Shown here: piece after piece, positions 23,601 through 33,711 of the stretch
Numbering within the stretch: position 1 is the first letter of the stretch
How the letters are laid out: the number at the start of each line of letters is the position of its first letter
Assembly (NCBI GenBank): GCA_025201765.1
Contig: MU623395.1
Coordinates: forward strand, 62,001 to 126,000
DNA from: Daldinia sp. FL1419
Lineage: Eukaryota; Ascomycota; Sordariomycetes; Xylariales; Hypoxylaceae
DNA length: 64,000 bases
Direction: 5' to 3'
Notes under the pieces: generated by a model
What the model saw: only the letters and a program-made list of their open reading frames with translations
The model's database searches: none
What the model was told of the DNA's origin: nothing
Made by a program: the position numbers and the translations under genes

Positions 23601-24390
23601 CGTAAGAGTTGATGATAGAGTGGGCGTAATGCTTTAGTATCACACTTCAATCTAGTTAAAAGGGAATCATTGACTTGTCTACACCTACCTACTCCTCTCA
23701 AGGAGCCGAAAGAAATAATATTTCTAAAAATTAAAAACCTTGAATCCTTCGCGCGAAAAAAAAAGAACTCCACCACGCGCACAACCTGGGGCTAAGGCTG
23801 AAGCTCATATAAAGGAAACTAGCAGGATTCTTCCTTTTGCCCAAAATTCGATGTAGGGCTACCTTTTTTGTCTTTTGAGAAACCGAGTCCTCTTGATACG
23901 TGCCGCAACGTGGCCAAGCAAGAAATGATTTGCAGCCGCTACGAACCAAGATACACCTTTGGATCTCTTGGCGAAGAACCCAGTTCACTAATATGGGACT
24001 GCTAAATCATCGTGGGGTTCGTGTTAGACTATTAATTGTGGTGCTAACTTTGCCGTGATGCTCAACTATTAATATCTTTGGAAAATATTTTCGACGAACA
24101 ATCGCTAAAGAGGCGATGTAACGGCAAATACCCAGCATAGAGTTATAACCATGTAGAAATCATTTCGCATACACGAATGGTTCTGCGCAACGGTATCAGA
24201 AAAATAATTCATCAGCTTCGAGTAATGAGGGCAAACCTCAAACCTAGGTAGGTAGGTAGGTAACTACGGAAGATGTGATCAAATAATAAATCAGGCCCTA
24301 TGACAGTGGGCGGACGATTGAAGGTCATATCACTCCAGCCACCAGCCAGGTTAACTTACAACCTCTATGATATTGGTCGCTTGTTGGGTC
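20678..24390. other. 3.7-kb gene-free region
   Basis: No open frame here has recognisable protein features. It contains an AAAT microsatellite (about 21494-21514) and TAGG-type tracts at 21691-21711, about 23500-23515 and 24242-24262. The GH64 promoter is at the left edge. No tRNA was found by eye. Confidence 0.5.
24242..24262. repeat. TAGG/CCTA microsatellite
   Basis: ACCTAGG followed by four GTAG units. Same family as the tracts listed elsewhere in the window. Confidence 0.75.
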
Positions 24391-24692
24391 CTATGATATG
24401 AGCCGCAGTTCCTTCTCGGTCATGAGTCTCTCTATTTCCCTCGCGGTAGCATCCTCTTCAGCTATCTCCCGTTCAACCCGTCTTTTGGTAGCAGCTGACT
24501 CCTTGATTCGCTTGACGCCGAAAAAGAGCGAGATGCCAGCAAAGATTGTCCCAGCAATTGGTAGGCCCACTCTGATGGCTTAGCTCTTGGTGATAGGGGC
24601 TCTGAGGAAAGCTTCCATTGATGAGTTTTAGGCTTTCGAGAGGAAGAAAGCCAGACTCAACACCGAGATTGATGCGCGTGAGAGTAAGGGTA

Positions 24693-25258
24693 CGGTGCAC
24701 CATTAGTGCAAAACCGACAAAACCCAAAACGCGGATGAAAATTCGTCTGATTGGTCAGATTCCCTGCAGGGGTACGCTATATTTATAGCGCAAAGATGCG
24801 TTAAACCCTCTGTAATTACAGCGAGTTATAGTGATTAGTATGCTATATTTTAGTAGGTTAGTAAAAAGTCTCCGAGACCGCACTAAATCCGCTATAATTA
24901 TAGTACACATGAATACTAAAGCCGCTATAAATATAGGGCATTTTAAGTACTTACTAAATACACTATAATTTTAATAAATAATTATATTATATCCCTTATA
25001 ATTATAGTTAATTTAGTGGAAATATACATTATAAATATAGCACTCTTCAAAAAGGTATTCATAGAATCAATTTAAGGTTAGACCAATTAACACTCTTATA
25101 TTTCAATCAGTATATTTATAGCACCTGATCCACTAAAATGCGCTGTAGTTCTAGGGGGCTTAGCGTATTAATGCGCTATAATTATAGCGCTTCTCATAAA
25201 TCGAACAAATTTTCATCCGCGTTTTGGGTTTTGTCGGTTTTGCACTAATGGGCCACCG
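24693..25258. mobile_element. TA-flanked inverted-repeat element (mariner-like MITE) filled with palindromes
   Basis: The element is 566 bases with near-perfect ~52-base terminal inverted repeats (24693-24744 and 25207-25258) starting CGGTG and containing ATTAGTGCAAAACCGACAAA. TA lies on both sides (24691-24692 and 25259-25260), the expected target duplication of Tc1/mariner elements. The inside is AT-rich and has no transposase, but carries about ten related palindromic units, the best being the perfect 18-mer GCGCTATAATTATAGCGC at 25173-25190. Confidence 0.75.
24774..25190. repeat. Array of degenerate palindromic units (GCTATAATTATAGC type)
   Basis: Units occur at 24774-24791, 24810-24821, 24891-24906, 24924-24939, 24961-24975, 24996-25006, 25028-25043, 25111-25125, 25141-25153 and 25173-25190. 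Spacing is irregular, about 20-70 bases. The outermost copies are best preserved. All are A/T cores bounded by GC-type ends. Confidence 0.7.
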
Positions 25259-25686
25259 TATAAGGGGGGTAGTTGAGTAGCCCGACTCATTATAGATAAC
25301 AACCCAATCCATCAAATTTCCCAAGATTCTATTGCTGTCATATCCACCAACCACGAGGGTACCATTCATAAATGGGTCAATGGAACCAGTATGGAAACTC
25401 GATACTCGAGACGTTGTCACCTCTAATTCCAATAACTTAGTAGAGTAACTAGGTATTGAGATCATAGAGTCTAAGAACGGGATAGGCCACGGAGTGTTTG
25501 ATATCCTCGTAGTCGCATTTTCAGCCTTTGCCGCAACTGTCTCGAATAGCGATCCTCCAATATTGAACTCTAAAGGTTCCGCGGTGACATTTCCTGAAAG
25601 GGTTAAGAAAGAAGAGATATCTAATCCGGGGTAAGCAGCGTGATTTGTAGTGTGATGTTGCTCATGGATAAAACGGTTCCACCACC

Positions 25687-26784
25687 ATGACAGTACGCGA
25701 TAAACTACAGGCACAATATATTATTCATCAGCAGCCCCCATTGACCTATCTTTCCCTTACCGATTGTATTGAGACATTTGGATCTGGATCCAGCGAAACA
25801 TGCGGTGACGTTATCCTAGTTTATCAGAACGAGACCAACAACAGTAGTGTAGCTAGACTCAAAGAGCCTGTGATATCCTCCGACTCATATATCCCTCATA
25901 TCTTTAATGTCCCCTGGCATTGGATGTGTGGATATAGCTCTGAGTGCGATGCCCAGACTATTCTCAACAATAGCACCTGGATAATCTACGGCCATCCGGT
26001 CGTACAATGTCTTGCTCGGGAACTACCTGAACGCTGCGAACTCAATATCAGCTTGAGTATCATGATATGTATTTTGATTTGCATTTCCTGTAAACTCATA
26101 TCCATTCAACTTGCGGCAACTCTCACTAAAAGCTAGTCGCTCTTTACTATTGGGGATATGGTGGCGTCCTTTCTACAAGAACCCGATGTAATAGTTCCGA
26201 ACAGTCAGTCATGTTACGTCAGTCGCCAGAAGAGAGTGATGGCTGAGATAGGAGTCCCGTTCTGGGCCTCAACCCTACTGTAAGCGAATGCCATCCAAAC
26301 TGTCATACTTGCTTATTAGTTTACTAAGAGCTTAATTAGTGGGCTTATTGGTTTATCATCGGCATGGTGGTTCTTCATTTTCACATTTCGTGAAACCAGT
26401 GCAGCTTATGCGGATTCGAAAACCGACTTTACTTTTGCAACCATGCTTCAATTAGGGTTTGGAAATATGCCGACATTATGGACCAAGAAGCTTCGGGATA
26501 AACTCCTAGGTTACGGTGGCGCCGAGAATCCGACACTTTCATATATTACGGGGGCTTCGTTAGCCAGCCTCCCCCAGTTGGCACTCAGTGCTTTCCATTT
26601 AGTATTTAATAACTTCATCATTAGTTCATCTTGCCATCCTCCTGGGGACGTCCAAAACGTTCAACTGCATGAAGTGAGATGGGGAGTAACAAGAAAAAAC
26701 CTCGATGATTCTATCGAGTTTTCCTTTAGTTTGCCGCCGGTCCGGCCACCAGGCATCGGAGAACCGCTAAGAAACAGTTTGTAG
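25687..26784 (+). pseudogene. Relic of a DUF6536-type fungal membrane protein
   Basis: The reading TDCIETFGS, WHWMCGYSSECDAQ, ELPERCELNISLSIMICILI and then SLFTIGDMVASFLQEPDV matches the central part of the large fungal multi-pass DUF6536 family, in order. An in-frame TAG at 26134-26136 breaks it between LTKS and SLFTIGD; a CAG-to-TAG change (CpA to TpA, the RIP signature) would explain it. Downstream, a plausible intron (GTAAGC at 26280 to the acceptor TTAATTAG at 26341) rejoins the frame into SSAWWFFIFTF and LPQLALSAFHLVFNNF. The N-terminal membrane segments and the C-terminal third (ending at 26784) are missing. The gene is non-functional. Confidence 0.65.
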
Positions 26785-27068
26785 TTTACTGGAGTATTAT
26801 TCATATACATACCTGTTAAGCGTATCCGTGTAAAGTTTATGGAATAATACATCGATGTCACACCAGGTAAAGTGTCGTACTAATAAAATTTAATTATCTT
26901 GTAAGAGGTAGAAAAGCCCCCTGAACGCATCATGTAGAGCCTGCGCCACTCCCCTTGCACAAGTGCGATGATTTGAATGAGTACTGACATAGACCACCCA
27001 TTACCTACTCGATACAGTAACCATATTGATATTAAACCCTTGTTCTACCAGTTCATCCCATTCTCAAC

Positions 27069-27843
27069 TTAGTCCTGGCTTCGCGTCTTGGGCTTCTCAA
27101 CTTGATGTTCGGAATTGTCCTTTTTTGTGTCGCCGCTAGTCTTAGACGCGGAGCTAGACTCTTCCCGAACACCATTGGAATTTCCTTCCAGATCATCATC
27201 GACTCGCTTTTCACTTTCTACTTCGCCATCTGCGGATGCATCTTCCTCCGATTCCTCCGATTCCTCCGATTCTTCCTGATATTCTTGGTTCTCTTCGGTC
27301 TTCTGTCCGCTTCCGCCATCTTCATTCTCTTTGCCGGATACATCCTGCTGCGCCCTCTTTTGCTTCTTGTTGGCTTCCTTGCCACCCTTCTTTACCTCCT
27401 TGCCCTGCTTGTTCTCCGTATGAGGCTCCTCGTCTGTCCCATACGAAGTAGGATCGGTGTCTTCGTCTTCGTCTTCATCTTCTCGATCATTATTGTCCTT
27501 TTCTGGGTCTTGATTATTAGCTTTGCGTTTTGTACTGCCTCGACGACCCTTGTTTTTTTCTTCGATATTCAGTTCCGACGCTCTCTTGACAACATCGTTG
27601 CCTGACCGTTCAATGCGGACAGCGGGGTTGTCTGCGTCGGCCTTTCTCTTAACGGTATTTCCGCGTTGCGTATTAATCTCAATTGCCCCTTTCTCTTTTG
27701 TTTCTGCTACCGTGCCTCCAGGGGCACCACCTCCCCAGTTCCAAGAAACTACCACGAACGGTACCATTAGCTGCGGAGCTTCAGTATATTTTTACATTCT
27801 ACGTACCCTTGTCCCCTTCTTCGGGCTTTTCAATCTTAGTCAT
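27069..27843 (-). CDS. Acidic, lysine/glutamate-rich hypothetical protein (probably nuclear)
   Basis: About 232 residues, almost all Glu, Asp, Lys, Ser, Gln and Asn, with long acidic runs (EDEDEDEDT, EESEESEESEED) and basic clusters (KRKADAD, KGRRGSTKRK) that could be nuclear localisation signals. I prefer a spliced model (27843-27807 joined to 27730-27069, 76-base intron) giving an MTKIEKPEEGDKG start in keeping with the rest. The alternative start at 27767 gives a hydrophobic N-terminus out of keeping with the body. It has no known domain and is probably disordered; it resembles histone-chaperone-like or nucleolar acidic proteins only in composition. Confidence 0.6.
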
Positions 27844-28557
27844 GTTGGACTGCAGGTTGCGGTGTGTGATCCCGCTGATGTGAAGTGACCGTTTACTTGT
27901 GAAGTTTCTGCTGAGGGCTTTAAGATAACAGTGGTTGGTAAACAAAGATTTCATGAAGATGTGCCATACGGAAAAGACTTGGTCTCATCATGAAAACGTA
28001 GATGGCTCTCGTTTTAACTGTTCCGTTGCGTCATGTCGATGATTCATCATCTCTCTAGTGTCAGATTCCTGCGTTAAGACTAGGAAGGGCAATCTAAAGG
28101 GATAAAATGTTGGCATGCGCCACCTACGAGCCACCCTAGATTTAGTATTGGAATACAATGCTATCGCACGGACGCAGATTTTGTCTTTCGCAATCTGGGG
28201 CTTCTGAAGTATTTGAGAATTGGGAAGATCAGGGAGATACCGTGAATACGTCTATAGCAAGTCTGAACCGTATCAAATCAAAGACAAGAGTTTTTCTGCA
28301 ACATTGAATAGTAGACTTTCACGCGGTTATACGAAAGGCTCTATAACGTTAAAAACCTTGCGTTTTAGACTTGTGCGACTGTTACGAAGATTATACTAAC
28401 CTACGGCCTTAGGCCATCGTTCAACCAAAGTTCTCGATCTCGTAGTGTGCAAATGAAGCATACATAAGGCGCGCCGACTATGCACAAGTTAGGCCGCCTT
28501 GTATACCCAGGTAGGTATTAATTTGTTAAGTAAAAGGCATCCCAACAATGTTATGGT
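27844..28557. other. Intergenic region
   Basis: Lies between two genes on the minus strand. No gene recognised. Confidence 0.5.
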
Positions 28558-29641
28558 CTATCGTCCTTTAAAGATGGGCTTCCTCTTTTCTTTGAATGCC
28601 TCTAAAGCCTCGTCTCGGTCTTCAGTTTTGACCACACGCTCGTACATGGCGTTTTCTACCTCTTCTCTGGCCCAGCTTACTGCTTGAAGAGCGGATCTAA
28701 CAGCAATCGGTCCGCCTTCGCAGATCTCGCCTGCCAACCTCACCGCTTCTAAGAGGACTGCATTCCGGGCTCGAGCCGGGAGTCCGCCGTCTTCAGGTCC
28801 ATTATTCGTCTGTTCTACGCCGTCCCGCTCGTCTTCAGGTAGAACTTCAACCAATCGATCGGCAATTCCTAAAAAGTATGCTTCGGGGGCGGAAACGCGC
28901 CGTCCGGTGAGGATAATGTCCCTAGCGCGAGGGAGTCCGATCAATGCTGGTAACCGATACGTGCCGCCAGCTCCGGGGATTATACCTAATCGCGTCTCGG
29001 GAAGTCCTACCGTTGCAGTTGAAGCTAATACTCGGAAGTGCGTGCAGAGGGCGAGCTCAAGGCCGCCGCCTAGCGCGAGGGAAGAAATGGCCGAAATCGT
29101 AGGAATGGGGAGAGCCGAGAGGGAGGAAAATGTGCCGCGAAGATCTGCTAGGAATTGCGCCGTCCTAGAAAGAATCAAGCCTCGGACGTTAGTTATGATG
29201 TATAAATATCTAAAAAACAACAATACATATATATATAGGTAAGTATATATATACTAACTCGTCTTGTGTAAAGCCGCGTCGCTCTTTGAGATCTGCGCCC
29301 GCGCAGAAGCTCGCATCGACCGCGCTAGCTAAGATCAAAGCTCTGGTGGGCCCTTTCTGATCCACGCCAGCGGCTCCTCCAAATCGCGGGGGAGGCGGCA
29401 GCTCTTGGCCTTCTGCTGTATATTGCGATTGAACATCTTCGACTTCGGCTCGCAAGGCAGCTAGGAGGGCTTTCGATATAGCATTACGCGCAGATGGTCG
29501 GTTAAGCTCGAGAACACGGATATGACCGGAATTCGGGGCTTTGAGGTTGGTAACTCTGATCAGAGGGCCGGCGTCGGTTGAGTAGAAACGAAAGAAGCGG
29601 ACGGCCGAAGGAGCCAATCGCATAGTTAATCGCGGCGGCAT
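28558..29641 (-). CDS. Enoyl-CoA hydratase/isomerase, methylglutaconyl-CoA hydratase-like, mitochondrial
   Basis: 329 residues in two exons (29641-29259, 29164-28558), intron GTTAGT...CTAG with 94 bases. The N-terminus (MPPRLTMRLAPSAVRFFRFY) is basic and amphipathic, fitting a mitochondrial presequence. Crotonase-fold motifs are intact: LNRPSARNAISKAL, oxyanion-hole ASFCAGADLKER, GGGLELALCTHFRV with the first catalytic Glu, and GLPETRLGIIPGAGGTYRLP with the second. This pattern best fits AUH-type 3-methylglutaconyl-CoA hydratase in leucine breakdown. A generic enoyl-CoA hydratase is the alternative. Partner MCC genes are not nearby. Confidence 0.9.
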
Positions 29642-30400
29642 TGTGGTAGAAGATAATATACTTGTACTACAACGATTCCTGTAAAATAGGATACGAATTG
29701 GTAAATTGGTAAGTAAGACTTCCTAGCGACGATAAAGCGATAAAGCGATAAAGCGTACAATAGCTTTCAGTGTCAGAATCGACGTTACCTCGGCTCTATA
29801 ACGGGGTTATAGCGGTTATCAACGGGCAAGACGGGCTCCCATTAGTATACCTATCTCCCCTAACCTAGAAATATGTATTGTACCTAGGTACCTTAGGTAG
29901 CCCTTTATTAGGTAATTATGGAGACCTGGATAATATTGAAATTTCGGCATTTTGTACCAACCCAAGTCAACTATTATTTTAATAATTTCATTCTATTTTA
30001 CACTTGCCGACGTTCATACCTATCACTCAAGGTCACCTAGGTAAGTAGGTATCTAGGTACCACCATTGACGTATGAACCCGGCAGTCTCGGAGATCTACC
30101 CAATCAGCGAGTTGAAATTAGGTTATATACCGGAGTTGATTGAAGGGGCAAGGAGGTGGGATTAGGAAGTACTTTCCTACCTATTTCCTAAGGTAGCACT
30201 GGTCATGTCATCCAACATCTCCACTTCATGCCGACCCGGGCTTATTCAATCACCTGAGGAAGTGACTACCTCCTAACCTAGAATCTATTATATCGCTCTT
30301 GCCGTTATTTCTCCTTAGTTCCGTACTACGTACCTCCGGGTCCCGATAGTCTTCTCGCCTACTACCTAGGTACCTAGTCTTTTTTCATATATCTTCAAAA
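29642..30400. other. Divergent intergenic region
   Basis: Separates the hydratase (-) and ankyrin gene (+), so it holds both promoters. It contains an 8-base tandem repeat (29726-29755) and several ACCTAGGT-type tracts (about 29882-29900, 30035-30061, 30364-30377). Confidence 0.5.
29726..29755. repeat. 8-base tandem repeat (GCGATAAA)
   Basis: Three to four direct copies of GCGATAAA about 85-115 bases before the hydratase ATG. Each contains GATAA, the core of GATA-factor sites, but simple slippage is equally likely. Confidence 0.75.
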
Positions 30401-30997
30401 ATGACCAGTGATTCGACACCAGCGTCACTTCCTCCGGAAGCCATTGAATTCGCGGGTCGCATGTACAACGCTGCACGAGCGGGAGAGATTGAAATATTCC
30501 AACAAGCCTTACCAGCTGGTCTACCCCCTAACTTGACTAACGAAAAGGGGGATTCACTTGTATGGGTCCATTCATTCGTAGTTATATTCACCGAAGAGAC
30601 CCAGCGTTCACGTCTTTGCAAATAGTGCTAATAGTTGTTCACATGCTCCTAGCTTATGTTGGCAGCTTACCATGGGCACGCTGACCTTGTCAAACTTCTA
30701 ATACAGCATGGGGCCGACCCCAACCGTATCAATGACAGAGGCCAGAGTCCTTTAGCTGGTGCCGTCTTTAAAAAGGAGGATGGTGTAATTGAGGTTTGAC
30801 CTCCGCACCCAGCCTTCCTTGAATTCCTCGCATTCTAACTTCATGATTACTTCACATAGGCGCTATTAGAGGGTGGTGCTGATCCGGAGCACGGTTCGCC
30901 TTCTGCACGTGCATGCTTGGCCATGTTCCAACAAGAGGATCAATGGGGAGATAAGTTTGCATCGGCCCCAGGAAGAGGAAAAGTTGGGAATCCGTAG
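30401..30997 (+). CDS. Small ankyrin-repeat protein
   Basis: 145 residues in three exons (30401-30559, 30653-30793, 30860-30997), all introns phase 0. The middle exon encodes a textbook ankyrin unit: LMLAAYHGHADLVKLLIQHG followed by ADPNRINDRGQSPLAGAVFK. A second unit begins at ALLEGGADPEHGSP. The conserved tail MFQQEDQWGDKFASAPGRG suggests a small conserved fungal family, not a fragment of a larger protein. It has no signal or membrane segment and probably mediates protein-protein contacts in the cytosol. The partner is unknown. Confidence 0.88.
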
Positions 30998-31242
30998 CGG
31001 AATGGATAATATCGTATTTATGTGAATAACTCCCTTGAAACTCACTACGGCGACCTGAATGCAGAATTATTCCAGATTATCTCCGTTTGCATGTCAAAAA
31101 TCCTTCTTAAAGCGGTACATCATTCATCCCATAATTGCCACCAATAGCGATCATAAGAAATACCAGCACTCTTTGGCGTTGAGACTCAACTTATATAGCG
31201 TTAGGAAACGCTCTCCCTGGGTACCTCTTAGATACCTCTTAT

Positions 31243-33321
31243 TCAAACCCCCATAGCACTCGATGTAGATATGCTTGCGGTGATCATCTGCAAACTTCCC
31301 AAATCTAAATCAATATACACGGGCTCATAATCCCGATGGCCTCCTTCGTGATATAATTCTTCGTTCCGTGCCACATCTGCTCTACCTATCATCATATAGG
31401 AGACTGACTCCGATCCGATAACCCCTTGTACAGCTGTCTCCGACAATTCCGTGGCTATAGGTCGCATGACGACGGCGGCGTTGCAGCCCCAAAACCGTAT
31501 TATAATGTCGCCTGGCTTTGCTATCGATGGGACCAGCGCAATGAGATGATTTGTACCAAGGCAAATCGTAGGTCCAAGCTCGATTACGGGGCCCCTATCT
31601 CGATTTTCATGATTTGCTTCCCAGATATTGGCATATTCAGCAACATACTTAGGATCATTGGTTCGGGGCCTGGTAATCGCAGCAGGCCATGCTATAATAT
31701 CAGGGTGCTGAATTTTCTGAATCCTTGATAACTGACTATCGTCGTATTCCATAACTCTAGCTATGTAATTCTCACCGATCTTTTTCATATACTGGAGGTC
31801 TCGCCCTTTGTAGCAGTCGTTATAACAATTCTGCCACTCTTGTTCGACTTGAGGCGACTCTATGAATGATTCGAGCTCCGGGCCCAGGCGCAAGATCGTA
31901 CTACTCAAGAATCCCATTGCTCTGACTATCGGAGGGCTCTTTACAACCCAACTCTGCATTAGTATCGAAATTTTACCTTTATGATCAAATTAAATAGAAG
32001 TTATTCATGAGGAATAACTTACTCGAGGTATACTCAAATGCACGACTTCTCGCTCAACCCGCTGACCAAGTGCTTCTTGAATGATACCTGAGGTTCTCAC
32101 TAAAGTGACACACCTCTCGATTCTGTTTGAAGATGTGCCACCCTCACTCGTTCCAGTCCCAAGATTACCCAATATAAGATTGGAGGGTATATTGCTCTCC
32201 TTAACCTGGAAATAGATGTATCTGATCACATCCGACCAAATATCATACAAGTGGCGCTTATAGTCGACTTCGGGCCTTTTATTACTTGATTGTTCCGGTA
32301 AGATTAACTCCTGGCTATCTAACGGCCCTGTGTGTCGTCCGGCCGGATCGGGTGGTTGATCTACTGCGCTTGAATCGTGGCCATCCGTAGCGAGCCCGAG
32401 CAGCCCATATATCTTATCCCTTATTTCGGAACACTCCTTTCTAACGCAGCACTCGATGAGACTTTCTAATCTCATTATGGGGCCGTGTCTCTGCTCTCTA
32501 ATCTCCAACAAGGTAAGCATCTCTCGGAGTTCATCAGTTAAACATTCTCTGGATTGTTGAAATGCCGAATTTTCCTCTTTGAACGCCTCGGATTGTCTTA
32601 AATCGTTGTCCGTCCAAATGCTTGATCCGTACATAAATATCAATTGCAAAGGGCAGCATACTTCTTGAACCACCCACAATCTCTGCCAGTACGCACTTTT
32701 CGAAATCCTTGTGAAAGACTTCTTATCAGGCCCGAAAGATGATCGCACGTTCATATCGGAAGCTTTTCGTCCGCTTAATACGGATGAAACACCCAAAGCG
32801 AATTTTTGGGCTTGACTAGATCTCCACTCGGTAGACCGAGCGACAGTCGTATTGTCCTTTGGTCCTATCCATGCTACAACGGCAATAGCACGCCTATAGA
32901 TGCAAGACATCATTGCCACCTGAGAGCTTTTTTCCGCATCATCATCTTGGTTGATACAGACAGCATCTACCCAGAGGGGCAGAGAAACTGTGTCAGAGCG
33001 GATATGCTGCATCGCAACCTTCAGATTGTTTCGCGCAGTAAATGCATGGCCATTGACGATCATATCAATTTCCTTTCTATTATTGTTATCCGAGACTGGC
33101 GGTAATGTTGTTGCTACTCCAGCGTCACTTCGATACGGCTCATCCCAAGTGTAAGATAGCGCTAAATAGCGAGGCCTAGATTTAAAAGTAGCAGAAGTGA
33201 GCACGCAGACTATGGGACTAAAGAAATCCCCTGGCTGTAAGTCAAGTAGGCGGATAGCACCCTTTCCTTCTGGTAGGGAAGGATAAGAGAAGCTTTCTGG
33301 ATTCCTGGTGGCCATTTTCAT
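31243..33321 (-). CDS. HET-domain (heterokaryon incompatibility) protein
   Basis: About 669 residues in two exons (33321-32023 and 31953-31243; the acceptor could also lie a few codons further in). The HET domain spans about residues 48-190: RPRYLALSYTWDEP, then NLKVAMQHIRS, LWVDAVCINQDD, EKSSQVAMMSCIYRRA and AVVAWIGP, the classical order. Such proteins trigger or regulate cell death after fusion of unlike hyphae. The C-terminal half is variable, as usual. An alternative start two codons in is possible. A CYP52-like P450 and an NLR gene follow within 3 kb. Confidence 0.9.
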
Positions 33322-33711
33322 GTGTCCGTATCTTAGGAGGGCTGCGTGAATTTGCCTTCCGTCGAATCTGGTCTCATACAGTTTCTACGTCGGTTCTACT
33401 ATTTCCCCGATGTGTACGACGATACGGCACGCCATCGGAGTCTAAAGAACGCTGGTAGAGGCTGGGGGAATCATAAGCTATTTGGTCTACAATACGGAAG
33501 AAATAATTTATAATTCCGATCAAGTGCAGTACCGTGATTAAGTTGGATAATACGGCTGATGGCTCTAAGGAAATATCATCTAAAGGTCTTCATTTACGTA
33601 TAAAAGAGAATGGGTACGGGAATTACATCGAGTAGAGTGGTCAATAAAGTCAATAGAAGTACAAAGCTATCTAATACTAGTTCGCGCGCGGTAATGTTAC
33701 GGTGATGATTA
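33322..33711. other. Intergenic region
   Basis: 390 bases between two minus-strand genes. No gene seen. Confidence 0.5.

Larger units (their letters stand above)
24391..25714 (-). pseudogene. Relic of an aspartic-peptidase-like membrane protein, split by an inserted element
   Basis: Three coding-like pieces lie in order on the minus strand. Piece one (25714 to about 25260) has features of the C-lobe of fungal A1-type peptidases: a VSSFHTGSI motif and GTLVVGGYDSNRILG. Piece two (about 24690-24590) has TRINLGVESG. Piece three (about 24569-24391) has a transmembrane segment LPIAGTIFAGISLFF and a charged coiled-coil tail. They are in different frames, and the first two are separated by the inverted-repeat element at 24693-25258, which sits exactly at a TA. 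The catalytic N-terminal lobe is absent. The family assignment is by eye and modest; the broken state is clear. Confidence 0.5.

Noticed and set aside
24774..25190. Palindromic array considered as a CRISPR-like repeat array
   Set aside because: Spacers are irregular, units are degenerate and the host is a eukaryote. It lies inside a TIR-bounded transposon.
27102..27605. 167-codon hydrophobic + strand frame that looks like a membrane protein
   Set aside because: It is the antisense of the acidic protein: GAA/GAG/GAT codons read as Phe/Leu/Ile. The minus frame is better supported by its intron and composition.
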